A stretch of 64,000 nucleotides of DNA. Source: Sphingomonas kaistensis. Its GTDB lineage: Bacteria > Pseudomonadota > Alphaproteobacteria > Sphingomonadales > Sphingomonadaceae. The translations under genes were made by a program, and so were the position numbers. Of the stretch, positions 1-10,140 are shown piece by piece (positions within the stretch are counted from its first letter, which is position 1; the number at the start of each line of letters is the position of its first letter). The notes beneath the pieces were generated by a model. It saw only the letters and a list, made by a program, of their open reading frames with translations, was not told where the DNA came from and did not search any database. The stretch is from positions 1,475,001 through 1,539,000 of the forward strand of contig NZ_CP145607.1 of the NCBI RefSeq assembly GCF_036884275.1, given 5' to 3'.

Positions 1-174
1 GTCTATTCCAACTTCGCCTTCGATGCGAAGCTGAAGGAGAGTGATCCTCGCTACGGCCTGCGCGACCTTTCCACCTTCGCCGCCGAAGCCCGCGACTGGG
101 GCTTCGACCTCGCCGAGCGCCGCGACATGCCGGCCAACAACCTCATGCTGCGCTTCGATCGCCGCGGCGATTGA
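1..174 (+). CDS. DUF938-family methyltransferase, C-terminal fragment
   Basis: Open from the first base to TGA at 172-174, giving 57 residues of a protein that begins upstream of the window. The fragment has a 'DPRYGLRDL' segment and ends with 'MPANNLMLRFDR', which resembles the C-terminus of DUF938 proteins, a family of predicted SAM-dependent methyltransferases. The SAM-binding part is not visible, so the activity is inferred from the tail only. Its last 32 bases overlap the 3' end of the convergent PAP2 gene. Confidence 0.65.
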   Translation, partial: VYSNFAFDAKLKESDPRYGLRDLSTFAAEARDWGFDLAERRDMPANNLMLRFDRRGD

Positions 175-769
175 GCCACCACCAGGCGATCAGGGTCACC
201 GTCGACCCGAAGATCCAGCCGGCGAGAACGTCGCTCGGCCAATGGACCCCGAGCACCGGCCGCGTCGCACCCATGACCAGCGAAGCCGTCACCGCCGCCA
301 TCACCGTCGGTCGCCGCCAGCGTTCCGGCGCGACGAACAGGGCCAGCGCGAGAAAGGTCGCCATGCTGTTGCTGGCATGACCGCTCGGAAAGCTTTGCGA
401 ATGGACCACCACCGGATGCGGGTCGAGGCTCGGGCGAGCGCGGTCGACCACCGCCTTGATGATCTCGACCCCGATGCGGGTGACGAGCACCGCCGCCAGC
501 AGCGCCGCGAATCGCATCCGCTCACGCCGCCACCACAACCACACTGCGCCCAGCGCCGTCATCGTCAGCAGGGCAGGGGCGCTGCCGAGGTGAGTGTAGA
601 GAATGATCCAGCCTTCGGCCTGCGGATGGACAGCACGCCACAGCGCGCCGTCGCGGATTGCGGCTACATCGAGGGGATAGGTCGATCCTCCGATCCACTC
701 GAGAAACAGGAAAACGCCAATCGCAACAGCGAGAAGGGCGTAGGGCAGGATGCGAAATCGAGTGGTCAC
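143..769 (-). CDS. PAP2-family membrane phosphatase
   Basis: 208 aa with about five hydrophobic segments. It carries the three-part PAP2/acid phosphatase signature: K105-x6-RP (to 113), PSGH at 128-131, and R170-x5-H176-x3-D180 in 'TRPVLGVHWPSD'. H131 and H176 are the expected catalytic histidines. Members hydrolyse phosphate from lipid phosphates (phosphatidate, undecaprenyl-PP and similar) at the membrane. The substrate cannot be told from sequence. The gene converges on and slightly overlaps the methyltransferase, and is divergent from the PilZ gene only about 40 bp away, so the two probably share a promoter region. Confidence 0.85.
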   Translation of the reverse strand: MTTRFRILPYALLAVAIGVFLFLEWIGGSTYPLDVAAIRDGALWRAVHPQAEGWIILYTHLGSAPALLTMTALGAVWLWWRRERMRFAALLAAVLVTRIGVEIIKAVVDRARPSLDPHPVVVHSQSFPSGHASNSMATFLALALFVAPERWRRPTVMAAVTASLVMGATRPVLGVHWPSDVLAGWIFGSTVTLIAWWWLNRRGDRSAA

Positions 770-810
770 GCTAAATCAAATTTTTACCCCCGAACTTTAG
801 TTCCGCTGAT

Positions 811-1224
811 ATGGACGAGAGTAGCCAGGTACAGAATCGGCGGCAGCGCCGTTCCAATGTTCTCCTGACGGCCATGATCGAAATGGCAGCCGGACAGTCG
901 CTCGACGTCAAGCTGCGCAATCTGTCGGCCGAAGGCGCCCTGATCGAGGGCGAGGGGCTGCCGCACGAAGGCGCCGAGATACGCTTCCGCAAGGGCGATC
1001 TCAGCGTCGCAGGCAAGATCGTCTGGGTCAGCGGCAAGCGCGCCGGCATCCACTTTCACCAGCGATTGTCGCCCGAGGCGTTGCTGCGCCACGTGCCGAC
1101 CCCCAAACCGCGCATCCTGCCGTCCTTCCGCCGCCCTGGCCTCGCCGCACAGCCAATGACCAGCAGCGAGCGAAGCCTTGAACAGGTGTGGGGCGTCGCC
1201 AAGGCGCCCGATCCTTTCGGCTGA
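811..1224 (+). CDS. single-domain PilZ protein
   Basis: 137 aa. Near the N-terminus is an RRxxR cluster (NRRQRR, residues 9-14) and then 'NLSAEGALIEG', the D/NxSxxG half of the PilZ motif; together these form the cyclic-di-GMP binding signature. The barrel ends around residue 90 and a basic, proline-containing tail of about 45 residues follows. It probably acts as a cytoplasmic c-di-GMP receptor, but the target process is unknown. A second PilZ gene follows on the opposite strand. Confidence 0.8.
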   Translation: MDESSQVQNRRQRRSNVLLTAMIEMAAGQSLDVKLRNLSAEGALIEGEGLPHEGAEIRFRKGDLSVAGKIVWVSGKRAGIHFHQRLSPEALLRHVPTPKPRILPSFRRPGLAAQPMTSSERSLEQVWGVAKAPDPFG

Positions 1225-1282
1225 CCGGGCGATCGGCCCGGGATTGCGGCCCGTTGACGATAATCGACGCGTAAAAAGGCGC

Positions 1283-1921
1283 TCAGGCCGCGTGGCGTGA
1301 GCCGCTGCGGGCTTTCAGCCAATCGATCAGCACGGGCAGCGGAAGCAGTCGGTTGAAGGTGATCCCCGCACAGCCATCCGATGTCCAGCGGACCACGCCC
1401 GGCTGCGGTGGAAGTCCCGGCAGGCTCACCACCACCTCGGCGTTGCGCGCGAAGCCGGCATCGGTCTCGACCTTGATCCCGCCCTGGCTGATATCGCAGG
1501 CCCGCGCCCGCACGATGGTCGCCCCCTCGCGCAGGGTGCAAAAGGACGAGGTCTCGATCCGCGGCATGCGCGGGCGGGGGCCGTCCTCGCTCTGGCTGAG
1601 CATGGCGACCACATCGATCGGCGTGTCGAACACCAGGCCGACATTGGGGCTTTGGACCCAGGCGACCTTGCCGCTCAGCGGCTGGCCGCATTTCAATTCC
1701 ACCGTGAGTTGTTGCCCAAGCCTGATGCTCTCGCTGTACAGCCGAAGCATCGCCCCCCCGGCCGAGATGTTCTTGATGAGGCACAATTCGCGCCGTCCAT
1801 CGACCACCATGGTGCCGACCCGGAACAGGGTCAGGTGGCGCTCTCCCTCGCGGCGATCGTCGGGCGCCGGGGCGCGATCGCTCAAGGAGTAGAGGGTCGT
1901 CTCGACGGGCATCTCTTCCAC
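1283..1921 (-). CDS. tandem PilZ-domain protein
   Basis: About 212 aa with two PilZ-like halves. The first has 'DRREGER' followed by 'NISAGGAMLRL'. The second has a weaker arginine part ('PRMPR') followed by 'DISQGGIKVET'. The duplicated barrel suggests either two c-di-GMP sites or one functional and one structural domain. GTG at 1921 is chosen because GGGAG lies 7 bp upstream; a GTG at 1942 and an ATG at 1912 are alternatives. It converges with the other PilZ gene. Confidence 0.8.
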   Translation of the reverse strand: MEEMPVETTLYSLSDRAPAPDDRREGERHLTLFRVGTMVVDGRRELCLIKNISAGGAMLRLYSESIRLGQQLTVELKCGQPLSGKVAWVQSPNVGLVFDTPIDVVAMLSQSEDGPRPRMPRIETSSFCTLREGATIVRARACDISQGGIKVETDAGFARNAEVVVSLPGLPPQPGVVRWTSDGCAGITFNRLLPLPVLIDWLKARSGSRHAA

Positions 1922-2105
1922 TTTATAGCTCCCGGACGCCACCGGCCGTCAGTTTGGCCGCGAATTCCCTCCAGCGATTCCTAGGCACGGGTGATTACCA
2001 TCTGGTTAGACCATTGATCCATTTCGGGAATATGTTTCCGGCCGGTCTTTCCCGTTTCGGCCGAGAGGGTTATCCTCGACCATCAGCCTTCCGGGAGAAT
2101 GGCTC

Positions 2106-3107
2106 ATGATGTTGGCCCTGACCGCCGCCGCCGCGCTCGCCGCGACCCCCGTTGTTCCGCAAACGGCGAGCACGCCGCTCACCAGGCTCGAGGCGACCAA
2201 CGCGCCCGCCGACGACGGTGCGGACGAGAGCGAGAAATTGTCGCTCGAACGCTTGCCCGACCTCCGACTGACGGTGAACGTCGCGGTGGGCGGCGAAGGA
2301 CCGTTCCGCTTTCTGGTCGACACCGCCGCCGATCGCAGCGCGGTGTCTCACCAGATGGCCGCCAGGCTCAAGCTCGCTCCCGGCCGTGAGGCCGTGCTGC
2401 ACAGCGTCAGCGGGGTCAGCCGGGTCAGCACCGCGTCGGTGCGCGGCATGCAGGTCGCGACCCGGACGCTTCCCGACGTCAACGCGCCTTTGCTCGACGA
2501 AAGTCATGTCGGCGCCGACGGCATCCTCGGCACCGATGTCCTGCGTTCGGCCATGGTGCGCTTCGATTTCCGCCAGCGGCAGCTTTCCATACTGCCTTCG
2601 ACCAAGGCGCAGCGTAAAACGGACGACCCCGATGCGATCGTGGTCGAAGCCCGCCGCCGCGCGGGCCGGCTGATCGTCACCGAGGCCGAACTCGACGGAC
2701 AAAAGCTGACCGTCGTGCTCGACACCGGAAGCGAAATGTCGGTTGGAAATGCCGCGCTGCGCCGCGCGCTTCACCGCCGCGGGCAGCTCGGCGTCGAAAC
2801 CTCGGCCATCCTTGGCTCGGTCACCGGCGCGACGCTTCCCGCCAGCGTCATGAAGAGCCGCAAGCTCGATATCGGCGGCGTGACATTGCTGGAGCTCGGG
2901 ATCGCTTTTGCCGACGTGCACACCTTTCGCGCCCTCGGCATCGACGATCGCCCTGCCTTGTTGCTCGGCATGAACGCGCTTCATGCGTTCGACAGCCTGA
3001 CCATCGACATGCGCGCGAAAAAACTCCGCTTCGTCATGCCCGCGCCGGCCGGACGGTCCAGCCGCTATGCTTCGGCCGATGTAAGAGATCCCCTGCAAAG
3101 GCGGTGA
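2106..3107 (+). CDS. secreted retropepsin-like aspartic protease, two-lobed
   Basis: 333 aa. Begins with an Ala-rich signal-like segment (residues 1-15), pointing to export. Two aspartyl-protease half-sites are visible: 'FLVDTAADRSAV' (D72-T-A-A) and 'VVLDTGSEMSVG' (D206-T-G-S), each followed by a retropepsin-like beta-rich stretch with 'GADGILGTD' (from 137) and 'LLLGMNAL'. The first site has DTAA rather than the canonical DTGA/DTGS. Both lobes are in one chain, so it may act as a monomer. The substrate is unknown. The gene stands alone. Confidence 0.8.
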   Translation: MMLALTAAAALAATPVVPQTASTPLTRLEATNAPADDGADESEKLSLERLPDLRLTVNVAVGGEGPFRFLVDTAADRSAVSHQMAARLKLAPGREAVLHSVSGVSRVSTASVRGMQVATRTLPDVNAPLLDESHVGADGILGTDVLRSAMVRFDFRQRQLSILPSTKAQRKTDDPDAIVVEARRRAGRLIVTEAELDGQKLTVVLDTGSEMSVGNAALRRALHRRGQLGVETSAILGSVTGATLPASVMKSRKLDIGGVTLLELGIAFADVHTFRALGIDDRPALLLGMNALHAFDSLTIDMRAKKLRFVMPAPAGRSSRYASADVRDPLQRR

Positions 3108-3185
3108 GGAGCCTGTGGCTCGACCCACCAGCCGTTGCATGCCGCTGGCGCCAAGGAATGCAGCCAATGTGGGTGGGGAAACGCG

Positions 3186-3258
<73 letters not shown>

Positions 3259-3270
3259 ACGCGAAGGCGC

Positions 3271-3298
3271 ACCTAGTGGGTCGCGCGGCGCTTGCCAA
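3271..3298 (-). promoter_or_regulatory. putative sigma-70-type promoter of tRNA-Lys
   Basis: On the minus strand, TTGGCA (3293-3298) and CTAGGT (3271-3276) are separated by 16 bp, and CTAGGT ends about 12 bp before the mature tRNA. The arrangement and the CTAG-type -10 fit alphaproteobacterial stable-RNA promoters. It lies over the 3' end of folK. Read by eye only. Confidence 0.4.
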
Positions 3299-3764
3299 GT
3301 CGGGCAGCGAGATGTTTGGCGGTCAGGCTTCCCCGAAGCGGCCAGTGCGGCGCGATGGCGTTGAGTGGAAGCAGCATAAAGGCGCGTCCCTCGAGCGCCG
3401 GATGAGGAATGGTTAGGCGCCGGTCGGACCATCGCCCGCCGTCCCACGCCAACAGATCTAGATCGAGCACCCTAGCGCCCCAGCGCTTGCCCGGCCGCCG
3501 CCCGAACGCGCGTTCGATTGCCTTCAGCGCATCAAGCATTGCCGGCGGCTCCAATTCGCTTTCGACGATGGCCACCGCATTGGCGAAATCGCGGCCCGCG
3601 CCGCCGCTCGCCGGATTGAGCAACAGGGGAGAAGCGTCGAACAGCGAGAATTGGCGGTCTAGCTCGGCAATCGCGGCCTGGACGACATGCGGAGGGCGGC
3701 CGTGGCGGCCATGCGGGCGGTTGGAGCCGACGGCGACGGCGTAAAGGTGCGTTTGCTCGGTCAC
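3273..3764 (-). CDS. folK: 2-amino-4-hydroxy-6-hydroxymethyldihydropteridine pyrophosphokinase
   Basis: 163 aa from GTG at 3764. HPPK transfers pyrophosphate from ATP to 6-hydroxymethyl-dihydropterin in folate synthesis. Seen: N-terminal 'YAVAVGSNRPHGR', 'GRDFANAVAIVES' in the substrate-binding part, and the family signature 'RWGARVLDLDLLAWDG' with the metal-binding DLDLL, then 'IPHPALEGRAFML'. Longer upstream starts are rejected because they run into the divergent uracil-DNA glycosylase gene and add only low-complexity Arg/Pro sequence. Confidence 0.9.
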   Translation of the reverse strand: MTEQTHLYAVAVGSNRPHGRHGRPPHVVQAAIAELDRQFSLFDASPLLLNPASGGAGRDFANAVAIVESELEPPAMLDALKAIERAFGRRPGKRWGARVLDLDLLAWDGGRWSDRRLTIPHPALEGRAFMLLPLNAIAPHWPLRGSLTAKHLAARLGKRRATH

Positions 3765-3787
3765 GCGGCCTCGCCTATCCCCACCGC

Positions 3788-4459
3788 ATGCTGTTCGCCA
3801 GCCCCCCCGTCGTCTCACCGGTCCCGCAGGCGGAAGCGCCGCGCGACTGTCCGCTTTGCCCGCGCCTCGTTGCCCTGCGCGAAGACTGCCGGGCCGAGCA
3901 TCCCGACTGGTGGAATGGGCCGGTTCCGGCCTGGGGCGATCCGGACGCGTGGCTTGCGGTGGTCGGCATGGCACCGGGCAAGCATGGCGCCAACCGCACC
4001 GGTCGGCCCTTCACCGGCGATTTCGCGGGCGACCTTACCTACCAGACGCTGTCGAAATTCGGTCTTGCCACCGGCACCTATCGCGCCGATCCTTCCGACG
4101 ACCTCCAGCTTCGCGGCGCGCTGATCCTGAATGCTGTGAAATGCCTGCCACCGCAGAACAAGCCCGAGCCGATCGAAATCGCCACCTGCAGGCCCTATTT
4201 CGAAGCCGCTTTAGCCAGCCTGCCCAAGGTGCAGGTGCTGGTCGCGCTCGGCGCCATCGCCCATGCTGCCGCGGCGCGCGCGCTGGGGCTGAAGCCGAGC
4301 CAAGCCAAGTTCGGCCATGGCAGCGAGATCGTCGCCCCCGACGGCCGCATTCTCCTCGGCACCTATCATTCGAGCCGCTACAATCAGAACACCCGCCGTC
4401 TGACCCCGCCGATGTTCGAGGCGGTGTTCGAGCGCGCGGTCGCGCTTGGACGTGGTTGA
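3788..4459 (+). CDS. family 5 (UdgB-type) uracil-DNA glycosylase
   Basis: 223 aa. Motif A is 'GMAPGKHGANRTGRPFTGD' (60-78), typical of family 5 with alanine in place of the usual active-site polar residue. Four cysteines, C21, C24, C119 and C134, match the 4Fe-4S ligands of family 4/5 enzymes. The C-terminal motif 'TYHSSRYNQNTRRLT' (192-206) supplies the leucine-loop histidine. UdgB enzymes remove uracil and other deaminated or damaged bases. Divergent from folK (23 bp apart) and overlapping the following acetyltransferase gene. Confidence 0.88.
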   Translation: MLFASPPVVSPVPQAEAPRDCPLCPRLVALREDCRAEHPDWWNGPVPAWGDPDAWLAVVGMAPGKHGANRTGRPFTGDFAGDLTYQTLSKFGLATGTYRADPSDDLQLRGALILNAVKCLPPQNKPEPIEIATCRPYFEAALASLPKVQVLVALGAIAHAAAARALGLKPSQAKFGHGSEIVAPDGRILLGTYHSSRYNQNTRRLTPPMFEAVFERAVALGRG

Positions 4460-4943
4460 AGCGATCGCCACCGAGCGGCTGGTCCTGCGCCGCGCCCGGA
4501 TCGAGGATGTCGAGCCAATGCACCGCATCATGCGCGATCCTGTCACCATGCGTTACTGGTCGACCCTTCCTCACGAAAGCCTCGAGACCACCGCCGATTG
4601 GGTTCGAAGCATGCTCGACCCTCCGTCCGGCAACGACGACTTCATCGTCACGCTGAACGGCAAGGCGATCGGCAAGATGGGTGCCTGGCAGCTTCCCGAT
4701 TTCGGCTATCTGCTCGACCCCGCCCATTGGTGCCAAGGCTACGCCGGTGAAGCGCTCGCCGCCTTTCTCGCCCACAGGCGCCGCGCGGGAAGCGCCTTTC
4801 TCACCGCCGATACCGACCCGCGTAATACCGCCAGCATTCGCCTGCTCCAGCGCCACGGCTTTCGCGAAACCGGGCGAGCCGCCCGGACGTGGCTGATCGG
4901 GGGCCAGTGGTTCGACAGCATCTACTGGCGCCGCGACCTCTAG
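4452..4943 (+). CDS. GNAT-family N-acetyltransferase (RimJ/RimL-like)
   Basis: About 163 aa. Opens with 'ATERLVLRRARIEDVEPM', has the acetyl-CoA segment 'HWCQGYAGEALAAFL' and then 'DPRNTASIRLLQRHGFRETG', the standard RimJ/RimL-type layout. The acceptor is unknown. The start is GTG 4452 or TTG 4446, both inside the last codons of the uracil-DNA glycosylase gene, so the two are probably co-translated. No strong ribosome-binding site separates the choices. Confidence 0.82.
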   Translation: MVEAIATERLVLRRARIEDVEPMHRIMRDPVTMRYWSTLPHESLETTADWVRSMLDPPSGNDDFIVTLNGKAIGKMGAWQLPDFGYLLDPAHWCQGYAGEALAAFLAHRRRAGSAFLTADTDPRNTASIRLLQRHGFRETGRAARTWLIGGQWFDSIYWRRDL

Positions 4944-5015
4944 CATCGCTCTCTTGCGGCGAGCGCCTTCCGTTCGGGCATGGTTGCTCTATGAAGCCAG
5001 CAGGAGTTGCCGGAG

Positions 5016-6095
5016 ATGTCGATGCAGGAAGCCAGTCCGCCGAAGCCGCAAAGGGGAGGGGGCTTTCTCCTGTTTCTGGTGCTCGTCACCCTGGCCCTCG
5101 GCTATATCGCCTGGCCATTCGCCTCGGCCCTGTTGTGGGCGGTGATCGCGGCGATCATGTTCCAGCCGCTTTATCGCTGGATGCTCAGCCGGTTGAACGG
5201 CGGCCGCAATCTTGCGGCGATCGCGACCCTTCTCGTCATCTTCGTCGCGGTGATCGTGCCTGCGATCGCGATCGGCGACATCATCGTCAAGCAGGCGCTC
5301 CAAATCTACGAAGTGGTCAAAGCCGGGCGGTTCGACGCGGCGGGCACGTTTGAACAAATCCAGAGCAGGTTGCCCACGCGATTGAGCCAGATCCTCGAAG
5401 GATCGGGCTATGGCAATTTCGCGGTGATCCAGGAGCGGGTGACAGCCGTCCTCCGCGACAGCTTGAGCGTTATCGCCAGCCAGGCGCTCAAGATCGGCGG
5501 CAATGCCTTTACCTCGCTGCTGGTCTTCGCGGTCGGTCTCTACGTTACCTATTTCCTGCTTCGCGACGGTGACCGCCTCGGTGCGCTGGTCAAGGACACG
5601 CTGCCGCTCGACAGGCGGTCGGCCAATCATCTCGCCAGCAATTTTGTCGCCACCATTCGCGCGACGATCAAGGGATCGGTCGTGGTCGGGCTGGTCCAGG
5701 GCCTGCTCGGGACCATCACCTTCTGGATCGTCGGTTTTCCCTCGGCGGTGCTGCTCGGTGTGCTGATGGCGATCGTCTCGCTCCTGCCGGCGATCGGGCC
5801 GGCGATCGTGTGGATCCCGATCGCGGGCTATCTGCTGCTGACCGGAAGCATCTGGCAGGGGATCGTGGTGATCGTATCGGGCGCCGTGGTGATCGGCTCG
5901 GCCGACAATTTGTTGCGCCCCCTGCTGGTCGGCCGTGAAACCGGCATTCCCGACTGGCTGGTGCTGGTCAGTACGCTCGGCGGAATCGCCGCCTTCGGCC
6001 TCAGCGGCGTGGTGGTCGGGCCGGTCGTCGCCGGCCTCTTCCTCGCCGGTTGGGCGCTTTATCGTGAAGAGACCGTCGAGGAACTCGTTGAGTAG
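5016..6095 (+). CDS. AI-2E/PerM-family transporter
   Basis: 359 aa from ATG 5016, which has AGGAG 9 bp upstream. It has the family layout: two N-terminal membrane helices ('FLLFLVLVTLALGYIAWPF' and on), a long amphipathic stretch (about residues 95-150), then a helical bundle with 'GLVQGLLGTITFWIVG', 'SLLPAIGPAIVWIP' and a final 'GVVVGPVVAGLFLA'. The 'LPAIGP' element is a hallmark of UPF0118/PerM. The family exports small molecules or exchanges ions; no substrate can be assigned. Confidence 0.85.
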   Translation: MSMQEASPPKPQRGGGFLLFLVLVTLALGYIAWPFASALLWAVIAAIMFQPLYRWMLSRLNGGRNLAAIATLLVIFVAVIVPAIAIGDIIVKQALQIYEVVKAGRFDAAGTFEQIQSRLPTRLSQILEGSGYGNFAVIQERVTAVLRDSLSVIASQALKIGGNAFTSLLVFAVGLYVTYFLLRDGDRLGALVKDTLPLDRRSANHLASNFVATIRATIKGSVVVGLVQGLLGTITFWIVGFPSAVLLGVLMAIVSLLPAIGPAIVWIPIAGYLLLTGSIWQGIVVIVSGAVVIGSADNLLRPLLVGRETGIPDWLVLVSTLGGIAAFGLSGVVVGPVVAGLFLAGWALYREETVEELVE

Positions 6096-6117
6096 ATTTG
6101 TTCTACCCCAAGGCGCG

Positions 6118-6969
<852 letters not shown>

Positions 6970-6978
6970 GGAAATGCC

Positions 6979-7965
6979 TCAGGCCGGGATCTGCTGGGAA
7001 ATGCAGTGGAAGCTGCCACCGCCGGTCAGGATGTGGTCGGCGCGCAGGCCCACTGCAAGGCGTCCCGGGAACAGCGCCTGCACCGCGGCGACGGCTGCCT
7101 CGTCGTTAGGGCTGCCATAAAGCGGCACCACCACGGCGGCGTTGCCGATCAGGAAGTTCATGTAGGAGGCCGGGATGATGTCTTCGTCGGCTTTGATCCG
7201 CCCGGGGGAGGGCAGGCGCACCAGATCCAGCCCCGCCGCTTCGATCCGCGCCGCGGCATCGGCATAGACCGCGGCATTGGGATCGTCGGCCGCAGGCTCC
7301 GGCAATACCACGCGGCCGCTGCCGACGAAGCGGGCAAGGTTGTCGACGTGGCCGTCGGTATGATCGTTGGCCAGCCCTTCGCCCAGCCACACCACTCGGG
7401 TCGCGCCGAGGTCGCGGGCGAGTCGCTGCTCGACCTCTTCGCGGCTGAGACCAGGGTTGCGGTTGGGGTTGAGGAGGCACTGCTCGGTGGTCACGAAGAG
7501 CCCTGAGCCGTCGCCATCGACTGCCCCGCCCTCGAGGATCCAATCGGCCTTGGCGTAGGGCAGGCGAGAGGACGCAGCGAGGCGCTCACCGATGCTGTCG
7601 TCGCCCTCGAGATCGTATTTTCCGCCCCAGCCGTTGAACCCGAACCCCTGCGCCCGCCGCTCGCCGCCCGAGCCGAGCACGATCGGCCCCGTGTCGCGCA
7701 GCCAGATGTCGCCGAACGCTTCCTCGATCACCGTCGCGAACGGCGCGAGGCGCCGGGCTTCGGCCGCAGCCTCGGCATCGGCGGCGACGAGGATGATCTC
7801 CTCACCCTTGCCGTCGGCATGGAGCGCGCGGGCAAGCGCCGCGACCTCTTCCTGCGCCGGCGCCAGATCCTCGACCCACAGCTCGGGATCGCTCGGAAAC
7901 CCGATCCACATGGCGGCGTGCGGGGCCCATTCGGGCGGCGGGAGGAGCGTAGGGGCGTGTGCCAT
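6979..7965 (-). CDS. aguA: agmatine deiminase
   Basis: 328 aa peptidylarginine-deiminase-fold enzyme converting agmatine to N-carbamoylputrescine. Landmarks are 'DIWLRDTGP', 'GFGFNGWGGKY', 'LEGGAVDGDG', 'NDHTDGHVDN' and the catalytic cysteine C321 in 'GGGSFHCISQQ' near the C-terminus. First gene of a two-gene aguA-aguB operon giving ornithine-decarboxylase-independent putrescine synthesis. The arginine decarboxylase that would supply agmatine is not in the window. Confidence 0.94.
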   Translation of the reverse strand: MAHAPTLLPPPEWAPHAAMWIGFPSDPELWVEDLAPAQEEVAALARALHADGKGEEIILVAADAEAAAEARRLAPFATVIEEAFGDIWLRDTGPIVLGSGGERRAQGFGFNGWGGKYDLEGDDSIGERLAASSRLPYAKADWILEGGAVDGDGSGLFVTTEQCLLNPNRNPGLSREEVEQRLARDLGATRVVWLGEGLANDHTDGHVDNLARFVGSGRVVLPEPAADDPNAAVYADAAARIEAAGLDLVRLPSPGRIKADEDIIPASYMNFLIGNAAVVVPLYGSPNDEAAVAAVQALFPGRLAVGLRADHILTGGGSFHCISQQIPA

Positions 7966-8058
7966 GGGCGCGCCCTAGCGAGGCGTTACGACCCCGCCAA
8001 GTCGCTTGCATTCGCCATCGCGACACGTAAGTTTCTTCAAACAGGGGAAGGGGCTTTC

Positions 8059-10060
8059 ATGTTGCGTAGCGTAAGCGCGGCCGGTTCGGCTGTGATGATG
8101 ATGTTGTGGGCAACGGCGGCAAGCGCACAGGTTGCCACAGCGATCGAGGCGGACGCGATCGCCTTTGGCACACGCGAAAGCGTCAGGAACATGGGTTTGT
8201 CGCCCGACGGCAAGCAGGCGGTATTCGTTGGACCTGGTCCGGGCCGAACAACCATCGCTTATCATGTCGACATCGCGGTCGGCGCGACCAAGCCGATCCT
8301 CAAGGCGAGCGGGAATCCGGAGCGGCTGCAATGGTGCGAATTCGCGTCCGATCGGCGGCTCGTGTGCCGCTTCTATGCCATGGTGCAAGGCGGCGCCGGA
8401 CTGCTGCTCCCCTCGACCCGAACGATCTCTCTCAACATTGACGGAACGGATATCAAGGCGCTCGGTCAGCGCGAAACCGATTACGACCAGGGCTTGAGGC
8501 AAACGGACGGTGCGGTCATCGACTGGCTGCCGGGTAATGGCGACGAGATCCTGATGAGCCGGCTCTACGTGCCGCAAGGTCCCCGCGCCGCGTCGCTCAG
8601 CACCGTCCGAAACAAGCAAGGGGTCGGCGTCGTCAAGGTGGACACCCGCACGCTGCGATCGATCGAAGTGGAGCCAGCGCGCCGTCAAGTGGGATCCTTT
8701 CTCAGCGATGGTCGCGGCAATGTGCGTGTGCAGGGTATATCGGAAGAAACCGGCGACGGTCAGCTGACGGGGCGAAGGAAGTATCAGTATCGTATCGCCG
8801 GAAGCAGGGATTGGCGCGACCTCGAGCCCTATCAGGATGGGGAATTCATTCCGCTCGCCGTGGATGGCGATTTTTTCCGACGCCCTCTACTCCCTTCGCC
8901 GCAAGGACGGCCGCTATGCACTCATCCGAACCGCGCTTGGCGCAACTCCGTCGGAAACACTCGTCGCCAGTCACCCCAAGGTCGACATCGATGACATCGT
9001 TCGCAGCGCCAACGGCCAGAAGATCATCGGCTACACCCATGCCGAAGAGCGCCGCGAAGTGACTTATTTCGATCCGGCAAGCAAAGGGCTCGTCGATGCG
9101 CCCGGTCGAGCATTGCCGAAGCTGTCGCAAATTCAACTCGTCGACAGTAGCGAGGATGGCAGCAAGGTCTTGGTTCATGCCGGCGCCGACAATGACGCGG
9201 GACGGTATCTGCTCTTCGACAAAGCCACCAAGAAACTCGGCCAGCTCTTACCGTCGCGGCCAGAGCTCGAGCAGCGCGCCTTGGCTTCGGTGCAGAGCAT
9301 TACCTATACGGCCAGGGATGGGGTCGCGGTTCCCGCTTACCTGACATTGCCGCCGGGCAGGGAGGCGGGTCGCGGGCTGCCAATCGTCATTCTTCCCCAC
9401 GGAGGTCCAGCCGCGAGGGACGAATGGGGCTTCGACTGACTTCCGCAATTTTTCGCGTCGCAAGGCTATGCGGTGATCCAGCCGAACTTCCGCGGCTCGG
9501 CGGGTTATGGCGAAAGTTGGGAAAACGAAAACGGGTTCAAGAACTGGCGAACGGCAATCAACGACATCGTCGACGCCGGGCGCCATGTTGCCCGCACCGG
9601 GGTAGGTGACCTGAACAGGATGGCCATCGTCGGATGGTCATACGGCGGCTATGCGGCCTTGCAGGCAGCAGCGACCGAACCGGCCCTGTTCAAGGCGGTG
9701 GTCGCCATTGCCCCGGTGACCGATATTCCGATGCTGCGCTCCCAATTCGATCAGTACACCAGCAATTCCGTCACGCGCCGCTGGATCGGATCGGGCACCT
9801 TTCTCGAAGACGGGTCACCGGCACGGCAAGCCGGTCGCATCCAGGCGCCCGTTCTGATGTTCCACGGGGACCTTGATCTGAACGTCGCGCTCACTCAGTC
9901 GCAAAAGATGGACAGCGCTCTCAAAGGCGCTGGAAAGCAGAGCGAATTGGTGATCTTCAAGGGGCTGGATCACGGCCTGGAAGACAATGACGCGCGGGCG
10001 CTCATGCTGTTACGATCTGCCCGACTACTGTCCGATACGATCGGAAAATCGGGCGGCTGA
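8059..10060 (+). pseudogene. S9-family prolyl oligopeptidase-like peptidase, frameshifted and nonsense-interrupted
   Basis: The conceptual product starts at ATG 8059 (AGGGGAAGGGG upstream) with a signal peptide ending 'ASAQ'. A beta-propeller-like region follows, then the alpha/beta hydrolase domain with Ser in 'GWSYGGYAAL', Asp in 'FHGDLDLNV' and His in 'GLDHGLED'. Two lesions break it. A T6 run at 8871-8876 shifts the frame; five Ts would restore 'VDGDFSDALYSLRRKDG'. An in-frame TGA at 9437-9439 replaces the Trp usually found in 'DEWGFDWLPQFFA'. The sequence downstream is well preserved, so decay looks recent. No intact copy is in the window. Confidence 0.85.
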
Positions 10061-10081
10061 ATTCTCTACCCCGCAATGCCA

Positions 10082-10116
10082 AAAAGGGCGGCCCTTTGCG
10101 CGAGGACCGCCCTTTT
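10082..10116. terminator. bidirectional intrinsic terminator
   Basis: Perfect 10 bp inverted repeat AAAAGGGCGG / CCGCCCTTTT with a 15 nt loop, carrying a T-run on either strand. It sits between the 3' ends of the S9 pseudogene and rpsD, which converge. Confidence 0.75.
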
Positions 10117-10140
10117 CGTATCGCATCAATCTAAAAAGAC

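Noticed and set aside
8866..8880. Programmed frameshift or slippage in the S9 peptidase
   Set aside because: The T6 run could allow slippage, but the separate in-frame TGA at 9437 would still end the protein, so simple inactivation is the better reading.
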